Origin: Rhodocyclus tenuis
Lineage (GTDB): Bacteria > Pseudomonadota > Gammaproteobacteria > Burkholderiales > Rhodocyclaceae
Direction of reading: 5' to 3'
Assembly (NCBI RefSeq): GCF_014197755.1
Contig: NZ_JACIGE010000003.1
Span: 124,001-188,000 of the forward strand
Length of the DNA stretch: 64,000 nucleotides
Under the pieces are notes generated by a model. That model was given only the letters and a program-made list of their open reading frames with translations. It had not been told where the DNA came from and did not search any database. Below, piece after piece: positions 1 to 8,506 of the stretch; the stretch's first letter is position 1, and every line of letters begins with the position of its first letter. Made by a program: the position numbers and the translations under genes.

Positions 1-581
1 ACGCGGGCGTCAAGCGGCAGATAGACATCAAGCCGCGAACCGAAGCGGATGAAACCGTAGCGCTCGCCGCGCACCAGTTGCTTGCCGGCATCGACGTAGC
101 AGAGGATGCGGCGGGCGACGAGGCCGGCGACCTGCACCGAGGTCACATCCTGGCCGTCTTTGGTGCGCAGCCACAAGGCATTGCGCTCGTTCTCGGTCGA
201 TGCCTTGTCGAGCGCGGCATTGACGAACTTGCCGGGGTTGTACCAGCGCTGCTTCACCTCGCCATCGACCGGACTGCGTTGCGAATGCACGTTGAAAACG
301 TTCATGAACACGCTGACCTTGATCGCCTGACGATCGAGATAGGGATCGCGCACTTCCTCGACAACGACAATGCGGCCATCGGCCGGCGCGACGACGCTCT
401 TGGCGTCGCCCGAGATGACGCGCTGCGGATCACGGAAGAACTGCAGGACGAAGATGGCGATGATCCAGAACGGAAAGGCCGGCATCGCGCCGAAGCCGAG
501 ATGGACGCCAATGGCGACGGCGATAGCGATGGCGAGGAAGGGCCAGCCTTCGCGGGCAATGATGGGGTGCGGGTAATTCAT
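1..581 (-). CDS. psd: Phosphatidylserine decarboxylase, N-terminal part (cut by window edge)
   Basis: Reading the minus strand from ATG at 581 gives about 193 codons open to the left edge, beginning [15 protein letters not shown]. The protein has a hydrophobic N-terminal region (about residues 17-50) followed by FFRDPQR, the [13 protein letters not shown] stretch and [11 protein letters not shown], all typical of the short phosphatidylserine decarboxylase proenzyme. It makes phosphatidylethanolamine at the inner membrane. The C-terminal LGST-type self-cleavage site that forms the pyruvoyl group lies outside the window, so it cannot be checked. It follows ilvC on the same strand, a common betaproteobacterial order; a hairpin lies between the two genes. 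Confidence 0.93.
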   Translation of the reverse strand, partial: MNYPHPIIAREGWPFLAIAIAVAIGVHLGFGAMPAFPFWIIAIFVLQFFRDPQRVISGDAKSVVAPADGRIVVVEEVRDPYLDRQAIKVSVFMNVFNVHSQRSPVDGEVKQRWYNPGKFVNAALDKASTENERNALWLRTKDGQDVTSVQVAGLVARRILCYVDAGKQLVRGERYGFIRFGSRLDVYLPLDAR

Positions 582-722
582 CGGGCGGAAATCGTCCAGA
601 CAGTGGCGGCGAAGCGCCGGATGGGCGGCGGCACGGAAGCCGGGGAGAGACAAGCCAGCGTGCGGCCGATGCTGCGAAGCGACGAATACACGGGCAAAAA
701 CTGCAGCAACTATAGCGAAAAC

Positions 723-746
723 GGGCGCGACCGGTCGGCCGCGCCC
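723..746 (-). terminator. Hairpin between ilvC and psd
   Basis: A GC-rich inverted repeat (arms GGGCGCG and CGCGCCC around a self-complementary centre) lies just after the ilvC stop. On the minus strand it is followed by GTTTTCG. It is probably a partial terminator or processing site lowering read-through from ilvC into psd. The U-tract is short, so full termination is uncertain. Confidence 0.45.
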
Positions 747-764
747 GCTCTCAATACGTAAAAC

Positions 765-1832
<1,068 letters not shown>

Positions 1833-1890
1833 TCAAGTGCGGGAAAACCAGCGCAGCGACCGACTCCGGAGCGTCGGTGCGGCCGCCACC

Positions 1891-2382
1891 TCACACTTTG
1901 AGGATACGGTCGCCGCGGCCGATGCCGCTGACGCCGGTACGTACGGTTTCGAGGATCAGGCTGCCGTCGAGCGCCTGGATGAAAGCGTCGAGCTTGGCCC
2001 CGGGACCGGTGAGTTCGACCACATAGGTCGATTCGGTGACGTCGATGATGCGCCCGCGGAAGATCTCCGCCATGCGCTTCATCTCCTCGCGGTCCTTGCC
2101 GGCGGCACGGACCTTGATCAGCATCAGCTCGCGCTCGATGTGCGCGGCTTCCGACAGGTCGACGACCTTGATGACGTCGATCAGCTTGTTCAGCTGTTTG
2201 GTGATCTGCTCGAGTACTTCCTCGGAGCCGGAAGTGACGATGGTCATCCGCGACAGCGAGGGGTCTTCGGTCGGCGCCACGGTCAGCGACTCGATGTTGT
2301 AGCCGCGCGCCGAGAACAGCCCGGCGACGCGCGACAGCGCACCGGCTTCGTTTTCGAGCAGGATGGAAATGATGTGTCGCAT
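1891..2382 (-). CDS. ilvH: Acetolactate synthase small (regulatory) subunit
   Basis: This 163-residue protein starts MRHIISILLENEAGALSRVA, an N-terminal ACT domain (about residues 4-78) that binds valine for feedback inhibition, followed by the conserved ALS_ss C-terminal domain. It activates and regulates the IlvI catalytic subunit. An in-frame GTG five codons upstream (2397) would overlap the ilvI stop, but AGGGG is correctly spaced only for the ATG at 2382, so I chose that start. The ilvI stop lies 11 nt upstream, which implies translational coupling and balanced subunit output. Confidence 0.96.
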   Translation of the reverse strand: MRHIISILLENEAGALSRVAGLFSARGYNIESLTVAPTEDPSLSRMTIVTSGSEEVLEQITKQLNKLIDVIKVVDLSEAAHIERELMLIKVRAAGKDREEMKRMAEIFRGRIIDVTESTYVVELTGPGAKLDAFIQALDGSLILETVRTGVSGIGRGDRILKV

Positions 2383-2393
2383 GTCGTCGCCCC

Positions 2394-4103
2394 TCACAGA
2401 TCTTCAGCCAGAATCATTTCCGACAAGCCCTTGCCCGCTGCCACCATCGGGAAGACATTGGCTTTCGGATCGGTGCGGAAATCGATGAAGACGAGTTCGT
2501 TCTTGTGCTCGATGAACGCCTTCCTGAGCGCCGGTTCGACGTCTTCCGGCCGGTCGACGCGAATGCCGACGTGGCCGTAAGCTTCGGCGAGCTTGACGAA
2601 GTCGGGCAGCGAATCCATGTACGACTCGGAATAGCGGCTGCCGTAGAACATCTCCTGCCACTGCCGCACCATGCCCAGGTAGCGGTTGTTGAGCGAGATG
2701 ATCTTGATCGGCAGGCGGAACTGCTTGGCCGTCGACAGCTCCTGGATGCACATCTGGATCGAACCTTCGCCGGTCACACAGGCGACGGGGCGGTCGGGAT
2801 TGGCAAAGGCGGCGCCGATGGCGTAAGGCAGACCGACGCCCATGGTGCCGAGACCGCCCGAGTTGAGCCAGCGCCGCGGCTTTTCGAACTTGTAGTACTG
2901 CGCCGCCCACATCTGGTGCTGGCCGACATCGGAGGTGATGATCGCTTCGCCGCCGGTGATCTCGTGCAGCTTTTCGATCACGTACTGCGGCATGATCACG
3001 TCGCTCTTCGCTTCGTAGCGCATGCAGTTCTTGCCGCGCCAGCCCCCGATCGTCGCCCACCAGTCGGCGAGCGCCGTCGCGTCGGGCTTGGCCTTGTCGG
3101 CGTCGAGCAGACGCAACATCTCTTCGAGCACGTCGGGAACGCTGCCAACGATCGGCACGTCGACCTTGACGCGCTTGGAAATCGACGAGGGGTCGATGTC
3201 GATGTGAATGATCTTGCGCGGCACGTCCGAGAAGTGCTCGGGATTGCCGATGACGCGGTCGTCGAAGCGCGCGCCGATGGCCAGCAGCACGTCGCTATTC
3301 TGCATCGCCATATTGGCTTCGACAGTGCCATGCATGCCGGGCATGCCAAGGAACTGGCGGTCGCCGGCCGGGTAGGCGCCGAGACCCATCAGCGTGTTGC
3401 AGACGGGGAATCCCAGACGACGCACCAGACGTGTCAGCGGATCGGCGGCGTTCGACAGGATGACGCCGCCACCGGTGTAGATCATCGGCCGCTTGGCGTC
3501 GAGCAGCAGCTGCACGGCCTTGCGGATCTGGCCGAGGTGCCCCTTGACCACCGTGTTGTACGAACGCATCTGGATCGTCTTCGGGTAGTCGAACTCGCAC
3601 TTCGCCGCGGTGATGTCCTTCGGGATATCGACGACCACCGGGCCCGGACGGCCGGTGCTGGCGATGTGGAAAGCCTTCTTCATCGTCACCGCCAGATCGC
3701 GCACGTCCTTGACCAGGAAGTTGTGCTTGACGCAGGGCCGCGTGATGCCGACGGTGTCACACTCCTGGAAGGCGTCCTGACCGATGTAGGCCGTCGGCAC
3801 CTGTCCGGTGATGATCACCAGCGGGATCGAATCCATGTAGGCGGTGGCAATGCCGGTAACGGCATTGGTCGCGCCCGGACCGGAGGTAACCATGGCGACG
3901 CCGACCTTGTGCGACGAGCGCGCCAGGCCATCGGCCGCATGCACGGCAGCCTGCTCATGGCGGACAAGAATGTGCTTGACCTTGTCCTGCTTGAACAGCT
4001 CATCGTATATATGGAGGACGGAACCACCGGGATAGCCGAAAACATACTCGACCTTTTCTTCCTGGAGGCACCTGATTACAATCTCCGCACCGGTCATCAT
4101 CAT
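2394..4103 (-). CDS. ilvI: Acetolactate synthase large (catalytic) subunit
   Basis: This 569-residue ThDP enzyme condenses two pyruvates (or pyruvate plus 2-ketobutyrate), the first common step of branched-chain amino acid synthesis. The N-terminal ThDP-binding PYR domain shows FGYPGGSVLHIYDEL and the catalytic glutamate in VRHEQAAVHAADG (about residue 50). The C-terminal PP domain has GEGSIQM followed by NNRYLGMVRQWQ, the ThDP-Mg motif. Three consecutive ATG codons make the exact start uncertain by two residues; AAGG upstream fits any of them. It is the first gene of the minus-strand ilv group. No leader-peptide attenuator was found in the short upstream region. Confidence 0.97.
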   Translation of the reverse strand: MMMTGAEIVIRCLQEEKVEYVFGYPGGSVLHIYDELFKQDKVKHILVRHEQAAVHAADGLARSSHKVGVAMVTSGPGATNAVTGIATAYMDSIPLVIITGQVPTAYIGQDAFQECDTVGITRPCVKHNFLVKDVRDLAVTMKKAFHIASTGRPGPVVVDIPKDITAAKCEFDYPKTIQMRSYNTVVKGHLGQIRKAVQLLLDAKRPMIYTGGGVILSNAADPLTRLVRRLGFPVCNTLMGLGAYPAGDRQFLGMPGMHGTVEANMAMQNSDVLLAIGARFDDRVIGNPEHFSDVPRKIIHIDIDPSSISKRVKVDVPIVGSVPDVLEEMLRLLDADKAKPDATALADWWATIGGWRGKNCMRYEAKSDVIMPQYVIEKLHEITGGEAIITSDVGQHQMWAAQYYKFEKPRRWLNSGGLGTMGVGLPYAIGAAFANPDRPVACVTGEGSIQMCIQELSTAKQFRLPIKIISLNNRYLGMVRQWQEMFYGSRYSESYMDSLPDFVKLAEAYGHVGIRVDRPEDVEPALRKAFIEHKNELVFIDFRTDPKANVFPMVAAGKGLSEMILAEDL

Positions 4104-4239
4104 CGCCGTCGCCTTACCAAGCTGAGTGCTCGAAAAAGCCGGTTACGTTAATGCCTGAGCCCCGATTGGTCAAGGCTTGCGCCCCCGGCGCACGACGGCA
4201 AGCAGGCCATGCTTACCGGTTTTGCAAAGGATTCCCCTT

Positions 4240-4803
4240 CTGGCCAGCCAACGCGAACTGTCCGACTTTCTTGCTGCTGTTGAACGCCGCGCCTTCAAAC
4301 AGGCGATGTTTGCCGTTCACAACGAAGATTCTGCGCTCGACATCGTGCAGGACTCGATGATGAAACTGGCCGAAAAGTATGGCGACCGTCCGGGCGAAGA
4401 ACTGCCGATGCTTTTTCAGCGCATCCTGCAGAATACGATCCGCGACTTCTACCGGCGCAGCAAAGTTCGCTCGACATGGACGACGCTGTTTTCGGCACTG
4501 TCACCGAGCGACGACGAAGACCACGACCCGCTGGAGAGTCTGCTGTCGGAAAACGACAACGAGTCGGTAAGCACGCCACACGCGCAGTTCGAGCAGGCAC
4601 AGGTACTCGAATTGATCGAAAAAGAAGTAAAGGCGCTGCCGCCACGTCAACGCGAAGCCTTCCTGATGCGTTACTGGGAAGATATGGATGTTGCCGAGAC
4701 CGCCCAGGCGATGGGCTGCTCGGAAGGCAGCGTCAAGACGCACTGTTCGCGCGCCACACATACGCTGGCCGCCGCGCTCGCAGCAAAAGGAGTGACTTTA
4801 TGA
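4240..4803 (+). CDS. RNA polymerase sigma factor, sigma-70 family (ECF-like)
   Basis: The protein has a sigma region 2 (LDIVQDSMMKLAEKYGD to LFQRILQNTIRDFYRR) and a sigma region 4 with a helix-turn-helix (LPPRQREAFLMRYWEDMDVAETAQAMGCSEGSVKTH split over two helices). An acidic linker (SPSDDEDHDPLESLL) separates them. No ATG is available: in-frame candidates are TTG at 4177, TTG at 4222 and CTG at 4240. The CTG is preceded by AAAGGA at 8 nt, and homologues that I recall begin with the corresponding ASQRELSDFL segment, so I favour CTG. The stop overlaps the next ATG (ATGA), so it is coupled to the DUF3619 gene, which may modulate it. Its target promoters are unknown. Confidence 0.85.
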   Translation: MASQRELSDFLAAVERRAFKQAMFAVHNEDSALDIVQDSMMKLAEKYGDRPGEELPMLFQRILQNTIRDFYRRSKVRSTWTTLFSALSPSDDEDHDPLESLLSENDNESVSTPHAQFEQAQVLELIEKEVKALPPRQREAFLMRYWEDMDVAETAQAMGCSEGSVKTHCSRATHTLAAALAAKGVTL

Positions 4804-5186
4804 ACGAAATGCAGGAACTGCAGTTTGCCCGGCAGGTCAGGCTGCAGTTGAACCGTGGACTGCACGAGATGCCTTCCGCCACCAGCGAACGTCTGCGCGC
4901 AGCACGCGAACGCGCGTTGGCGCAGCAGCGGGTCGCGGTGCGTCAGTCGGCACTGGCATCGGTCGGCAATTTCCTGCACTCGCACTTCGAGCGCCTGCAT
5001 GTCGAGCAACTGCTGGCGGCCTTGGCCTTGGCACTGGGCATCGGCTTTGCCGCGTACTGGCACGCCGACCAAAGCCTCACCGAAATGGAAGAAATCGACA
5101 GCGCGCTCCTCGCTGATGAGCTTCCGGTTGGCGCACTCACCGACAAAGGCTTCGACGCATGGTTAAAAAACTCCTCGGCGGAATAG
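4800..5186 (+). CDS. DUF3619 family membrane protein
   Basis: This 128-residue protein begins MNEMQELQFARQVRLQLNRG. It has a basic, helical cytoplasmic N-terminal half (residues 1-75) and one probable membrane segment (LLAALALALGIGFAAYW, about residues 78-94), with a short acidic C-terminal tail ending NSSAE. It resembles the family called DUF3619. Its position directly after a sigma factor, with overlapping stop and start, and its single-span architecture suggest an anti-sigma-like partner, but that is inference. It overlaps the following gene by 28 nt. Function is not established. Confidence 0.8.
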   Translation: MNEMQELQFARQVRLQLNRGLHEMPSATSERLRAARERALAQQRVAVRQSALASVGNFLHSHFERLHVEQLLAALALALGIGFAAYWHADQSLTEMEEIDSALLADELPVGALTDKGFDAWLKNSSAE

Positions 5187-5755
5187 CGCTGAGCTGTTTT
5201 ATTTGCGTCTGTAGTTGGGCGGGACCTGCAGCGGTGGTGACGCCGGCGGCGGTCGTCGCCACGCCAGCGCAGCCGAAATGGAACGAACTCAGCTTCCAGC
5301 AGCAAAGCATCCTGGTCCCGCTGGCCAGCGACTGGAACCAGATGGAGAACTACCGGCGCAAAAAATGGCTGGGGATCGCCCAGCGCTTTGCGACGATGTC
5401 TCCGGCGGATCAGAAACGGGTCCAGGCGCAGATGTACGAGTGGGCCAAGCTGACGCCGCAGCAAAGGCAGGCGGCGCGTGAGAGATACCAGACCGTGACG
5501 CAACTGCCGCCGGAAAAGAAGCAGGAACTGAAGGAAAAATGGGAGGTTTACGTAAACCTTCCCGAGGAAGAGAAACGCAAGCTGCAGGAACAGGCGGCAA
5601 GCGTCGCCGCTGCCAAGAGCCGCCACGCTGCGCCGGCGGGAACGCTCCCCGCCATCCCGCCGAAGACGTCAAAACCTGCCGATGCAGCCGCCGTCAGTGC
5701 GGGCGAAACCAGCAGTCCCGCCATAATTGCGCCCGAGCAGGCGCCACACCCCTAA
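5159..5755 (+). CDS. DUF3106 domain protein, exported
   Basis: The 198-residue protein has an N-terminal signal sequence (MVKKLLGGIALSCFICVCSW, cleavage probably near AGPA). The core is rich in W, R, K and Q, with repeated helical units of the form WLGIAQRFATMSPADQKR, WAKLTPQQRQAARERY and WEVYVNLPEEEKRKL. This is the pattern of DUF3106. The C-terminus (about residues 150-198) is an Ala/Pro-rich tail. The start overlaps the DUF3619 gene and the stop TAA shares a base with the next ATG, so it sits in one operon with the sigma factor. It may act in the periplasm; no reaction is known. Confidence 0.82.
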   Translation: MVKKLLGGIALSCFICVCSWAGPAAVVTPAAVVATPAQPKWNELSFQQQSILVPLASDWNQMENYRRKKWLGIAQRFATMSPADQKRVQAQMYEWAKLTPQQRQAARERYQTVTQLPPEKKQELKEKWEVYVNLPEEEKRKLQEQAASVAAAKSRHAAPAGTLPAIPPKTSKPADAAAVSAGETSSPAIIAPEQAPHP

Positions 5756-6195
5756 TGAGCAATCACGCAAATGTACCGCCGGCAATCTCCCGGCGGCTGG
5801 CCGGCATGGCCTACGAGACGATCCTGCTCGCCGCGGCGCTGCTGATCCTGATGCTGCTGCCGCACGTGCTCATCGGCGCGTTCACCCATCGACTGGCAAC
5901 GCCGCCGGTGCTGCAGGCGCACTTCTTTCTTTCGCTGCTGCTTTACTTTGGCTGGTTCTGGACGCACGGCGGGCAGACGCTGGCGATGAAAACCTGGCGC
6001 CTGCAACTGAACGACGTCAGCGGCGGTCCGGTGCGTCCGGGGCAGGCGCTGCTGCGCTACTGCCTCAGTTACCCGAGCCTGCTGCTTGGCGGCATCGGCA
6101 TTTTCTGGGCCTTGTTCGACCGCGACCGCCAGTTCCTGCACGACCGACTGTCTGGCACCCGTATCACGCTGCTGCCGCCCGCCGCGAAAAAGTGA
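5755..6195 (+). CDS. RDD family membrane protein
   Basis: This 146-residue protein carries the RDD domain: RRLAGMAYETILLAAALL near the N-terminus with a conserved basic residue and acidic partner in the first membrane helix, a second hydrophobic segment (FFLSLLLYFGWFWTHGGQTL), and the closing FDRDRQFLHDRLSGTRI. About three membrane segments are visible. RDD proteins are small inner-membrane proteins, some linked to ion or solute transport; no specific role can be assigned here. It is the last gene of the sigma-DUF3619-DUF3106-RDD string and converges with lptG. Confidence 0.85.
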   Translation: MSNHANVPPAISRRLAGMAYETILLAAALLILMLLPHVLIGAFTHRLATPPVLQAHFFLSLLLYFGWFWTHGGQTLAMKTWRLQLNDVSGGPVRPGQALLRYCLSYPSLLLGGIGIFWALFDRDRQFLHDRLSGTRITLLPPAAKK

Positions 6196-6203
6196 ACGGG
6201 TTG

Positions 6204-6229
6204 GCCGATGGCGCGCCAGTGCCATCGGC
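6204..6229. terminator. 9-bp perfect hairpin between convergent RDD gene and lptG
   Basis: The arms GCCGATGGC and GCCATCGGC enclose an 8-nt loop directly after the RDD stop. There is no U-tract on either strand, so it may be a weak two-way stop or an RNA-stabilising 3' end. Confidence 0.4.
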
Positions 6230-6282
6230 GAATGCCGGCACCCCGCAACACTGCACCGGCAGTACGATTTGCGCTGCCAGCC

Positions 6283-7356
6283 TTAGCGCCGCTCGCTCCA
6301 GGCAAGCATCGCCATCGCCGCAAGCAGGAACAGCGCAGACGGCGCGATGGCACTCGACAAGGGCGGCCAGTTGTTGATGACGCCGAGGCTCGAGAACAAC
6401 CCGTTGAGCATGTGGAAGAAGATGCCGATCATGACCCCGGCGAATATCTTCAGACTGACGCCGCCGACGCGGTCATGCCCATAGCCGAAAGGCAAGGCCA
6501 GCGCAACCATGACGAAGGCCGCCAGCGGATAGATGATCTTCTTCCATAGCGCGATTTCGTAGCGCTGTGTCTTCTGGTGGTTTTCCGCGAGATGGTGGAT
6601 GTAAGCGGTGAGATGCGCGAACGACATCCGCTCGGGAACGACCAGCAACACCGAAAGAATGTCCGGGCTCAGCGCCGAACTCCAGAGCATCTGGGGCTTC
6701 TTCTCGACACGCGCCCGATCGCCGTCTAGGATCGTCTGGACGACGCCCGTCAGTTGCCAGCCGGCCGGGGCCTTGTACTCGCCCGCTTCCGCCTCGCTCA
6801 CCGAGCGCAACCTGGCCTGTTCGTCGAACTCGTAGATACGCACGCCGCGCAAGCCGGCATCGGGCAGCACCGTACGCACGTTAACGAATGTGCGCTCGTC
6901 CTTGACCCACAAGCCGGTGCGGAATTCCTGCGCGACGATGCCGCCGGAAGCCTTCAGCCGCTGCTGGTTGGCCGCACGTTCGGCCGGCGGCGCGACGAAC
7001 TCGCCGATGAGGAAGGTCGTCACCGCCGCCAGCCCGGCAACGATGAACAGACTGCCGAGCAGTCCGCGCGTCGACAGCCCCGAGACGCGCAACACGGTGA
7101 TTTCCGAATGCCGCGCCAGCGTGGTCAGTGCATAGAGCGTGCCGATCAACACCGCGACGGGCATCAACTCATAAACACGTCCCGGCAGACGCAGCAGAAC
7201 GTATGCGAGTGCATGCTGCAGCTGGTAGCCATTGCGGCCGACGTCCTTGAGTTCGGCAATCATGTCGAAAAAGCCGAACAAGGCGAGAAAAGCGACGAGA
7301 ACGAGCAGCACCGACGCCATCGTTTCGCGCAGCAGGTAGCGCTGGTAGATCTTCAT
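6283..7356 (-). CDS. lptG: LPS export ABC transporter permease LptG
   Basis: This 357-residue YjgP/YjgQ-family protein begins MKIYQRYLLRETMASVLLVL. It has two membrane helices, a small loop, a third helix, a periplasmic beta-jellyroll-type region (about residues 100-265, containing GLWVKDERTFVNV), and three C-terminal helices ending in LFLLAAMAMLAWSERR. With LptF and the LptB ATPase it extracts lipopolysaccharide from the inner membrane and passes it to LptC. Its ATG overlaps the lptF stop by 4 nt, which suggests coupled translation and equal subunit amounts. Confidence 0.95.
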   Translation of the reverse strand: MKIYQRYLLRETMASVLLVLVAFLALFGFFDMIAELKDVGRNGYQLQHALAYVLLRLPGRVYELMPVAVLIGTLYALTTLARHSEITVLRVSGLSTRGLLGSLFIVAGLAAVTTFLIGEFVAPPAERAANQQRLKASGGIVAQEFRTGLWVKDERTFVNVRTVLPDAGLRGVRIYEFDEQARLRSVSEAEAGEYKAPAGWQLTGVVQTILDGDRARVEKKPQMLWSSALSPDILSVLLVVPERMSFAHLTAYIHHLAENHQKTQRYEIALWKKIIYPLAAFVMVALALPFGYGHDRVGGVSLKIFAGVMIGIFFHMLNGLFSSLGVINNWPPLSSAIAPSALFLLAAMAMLAWSERR

Positions 7357-8432
7357 CGGCGCAGCTGCAGGAAAGAGGTGACGGCGATACGCCGGTAAAA
7401 GAGCAGCGGCAGCAGGGCAATCATCAGGACGTGCACGCCGAACATGCCGACGACAAAAGATACCTTGCCTTGCGCCACCCAGGCCTGGCCGATCGACAAG
7501 AGATTGCTGTAGATCATGTAGGTGAACAGTGCGACGAGCATGTTGGCCGAGCGACCGGCGCGCGGATTGACGAAAGACAGCGGAATTGCCAGCAGGGCGA
7601 GCACCACCGTCGACAGCGGAATGCCGATGCGCCAGAGAAGCTCGGCCTGGTTAACCGCCTTTTCGTCCCGGAGCAGGTCGCGGGTGGACATGTTGCGCGG
7701 CGTGCGCTCGATGCCTTGCGCTTCTTTTGTCTCGATCCGCACCGCGTAGCGGTCGAACTCAAGCACGCGAAAAGAGGGAATACCCGGCTCGACCTCGTAA
7801 CGCCTGCCATCCTCGAGCACCATGAAACGGTCGCCATTGGCTGCGCTTTCCTGATGACCAGTCGCCGCCATCGTCACGCCGAGGCGCTCGTTCTGCACCG
7901 AGCTGACAAAGACATTGCGCACCGCGCTGGAGTCCTCGGCCACGGCCTCGACAAAAACGACGCGATTGGCACTGCTCGCCTCCTGAAAGGCGCCCGGCGA
8001 GACCTGACCGGCATCGCTGCGCGTGCTGAGTTTCTGCCGGAACTCTGCACTTTGTGACAAAGCCCAGGGCGACAGGAAAAATGACAGGACCGCGACCGCA
8101 AGCACCAGCGGTGCGGCAAAGGCGAGCACCGGGCGCACCCAGGCGGTCAGCGGCAAACCTGAAGAAAACCAGACGACCATCTCCGAATCGCGATAGCTGC
8201 GCGAAAGTGTCAGCAATATGGCGATAAACATGGCCAGCGAGAGCAGGACAGGCAGGTAATTGAGCGCTGCAAAACCGAGCAGAGCGATCACTGCCTCGGG
8301 CGCTACCTTGCCTGCTGCCGCCTCGGTGAGCAGGCGGATCAACTGGGTCGTCGCCATGATGGCGAAAAGTGCGACGAAGATGCCGGCCGCCGCGTGCGTC
8401 AGCTCGCGCCGCACGGCGCGATGAAAGATCAT
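7353..8432 (-). CDS. lptF: LPS export ABC transporter permease LptF
   Basis: This 359-residue partner of LptG begins MIFHRAVRRELTHAAAGIFV. It has the same topology: helices 1-3 (about residues 15-125), a periplasmic domain (about 130-265) and three C-terminal helices ending LLPLLFYRRIAVTSFL. It forms the LptB2FG exporter for lipopolysaccharide. It is transcribed divergently from pepA, and the two share a 74-bp region that also contains the pepA promoter. On the minus strand TAAAGT lies 6 nt before the ATG, so a very short or absent leader is possible, although CAAAAG could also act as a weak ribosome site. Confidence 0.95.
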   Translation of the reverse strand: MIFHRAVRRELTHAAAGIFVALFAIMATTQLIRLLTEAAAGKVAPEAVIALLGFAALNYLPVLLSLAMFIAILLTLSRSYRDSEMVVWFSSGLPLTAWVRPVLAFAAPLVLAVAVLSFFLSPWALSQSAEFRQKLSTRSDAGQVSPGAFQEASSANRVVFVEAVAEDSSAVRNVFVSSVQNERLGVTMAATGHQESAANGDRFMVLEDGRRYEVEPGIPSFRVLEFDRYAVRIETKEAQGIERTPRNMSTRDLLRDEKAVNQAELLWRIGIPLSTVVLALLAIPLSFVNPRAGRSANMLVALFTYMIYSNLLSIGQAWVAQGKVSFVVGMFGVHVLMIALLPLLFYRRIAVTSFLQLRR

Positions 8433-8435
8433 CTT

Positions 8436-8465
8436 TTGACTTTAATGAAATACAACTGTGATAAT
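8436..8465 (+). promoter_or_regulatory. Sigma-70 promoter of pepA
   Basis: TTGACT (8436-8441) and GATAAT (8460-8465) are separated by 18 bp, with a TGTG extension ahead of the -10. It predicts a start of transcription near 8472 and a leader of about 35 nt to the GTG of pepA. Confidence 0.7.
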
Positions 8466-8506
8466 CAGTTCTTTTGCAAGCAACTTCTCTGGCGGAGGGA
8501 CGGCGC

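Noticed and set aside
2505-4151. 548-codon plus-strand frame opposite ilvI
   Set aside because: Shadow of the ilvI codon pattern; rich in Asp, His, Val and Arg as expected for an antisense frame.
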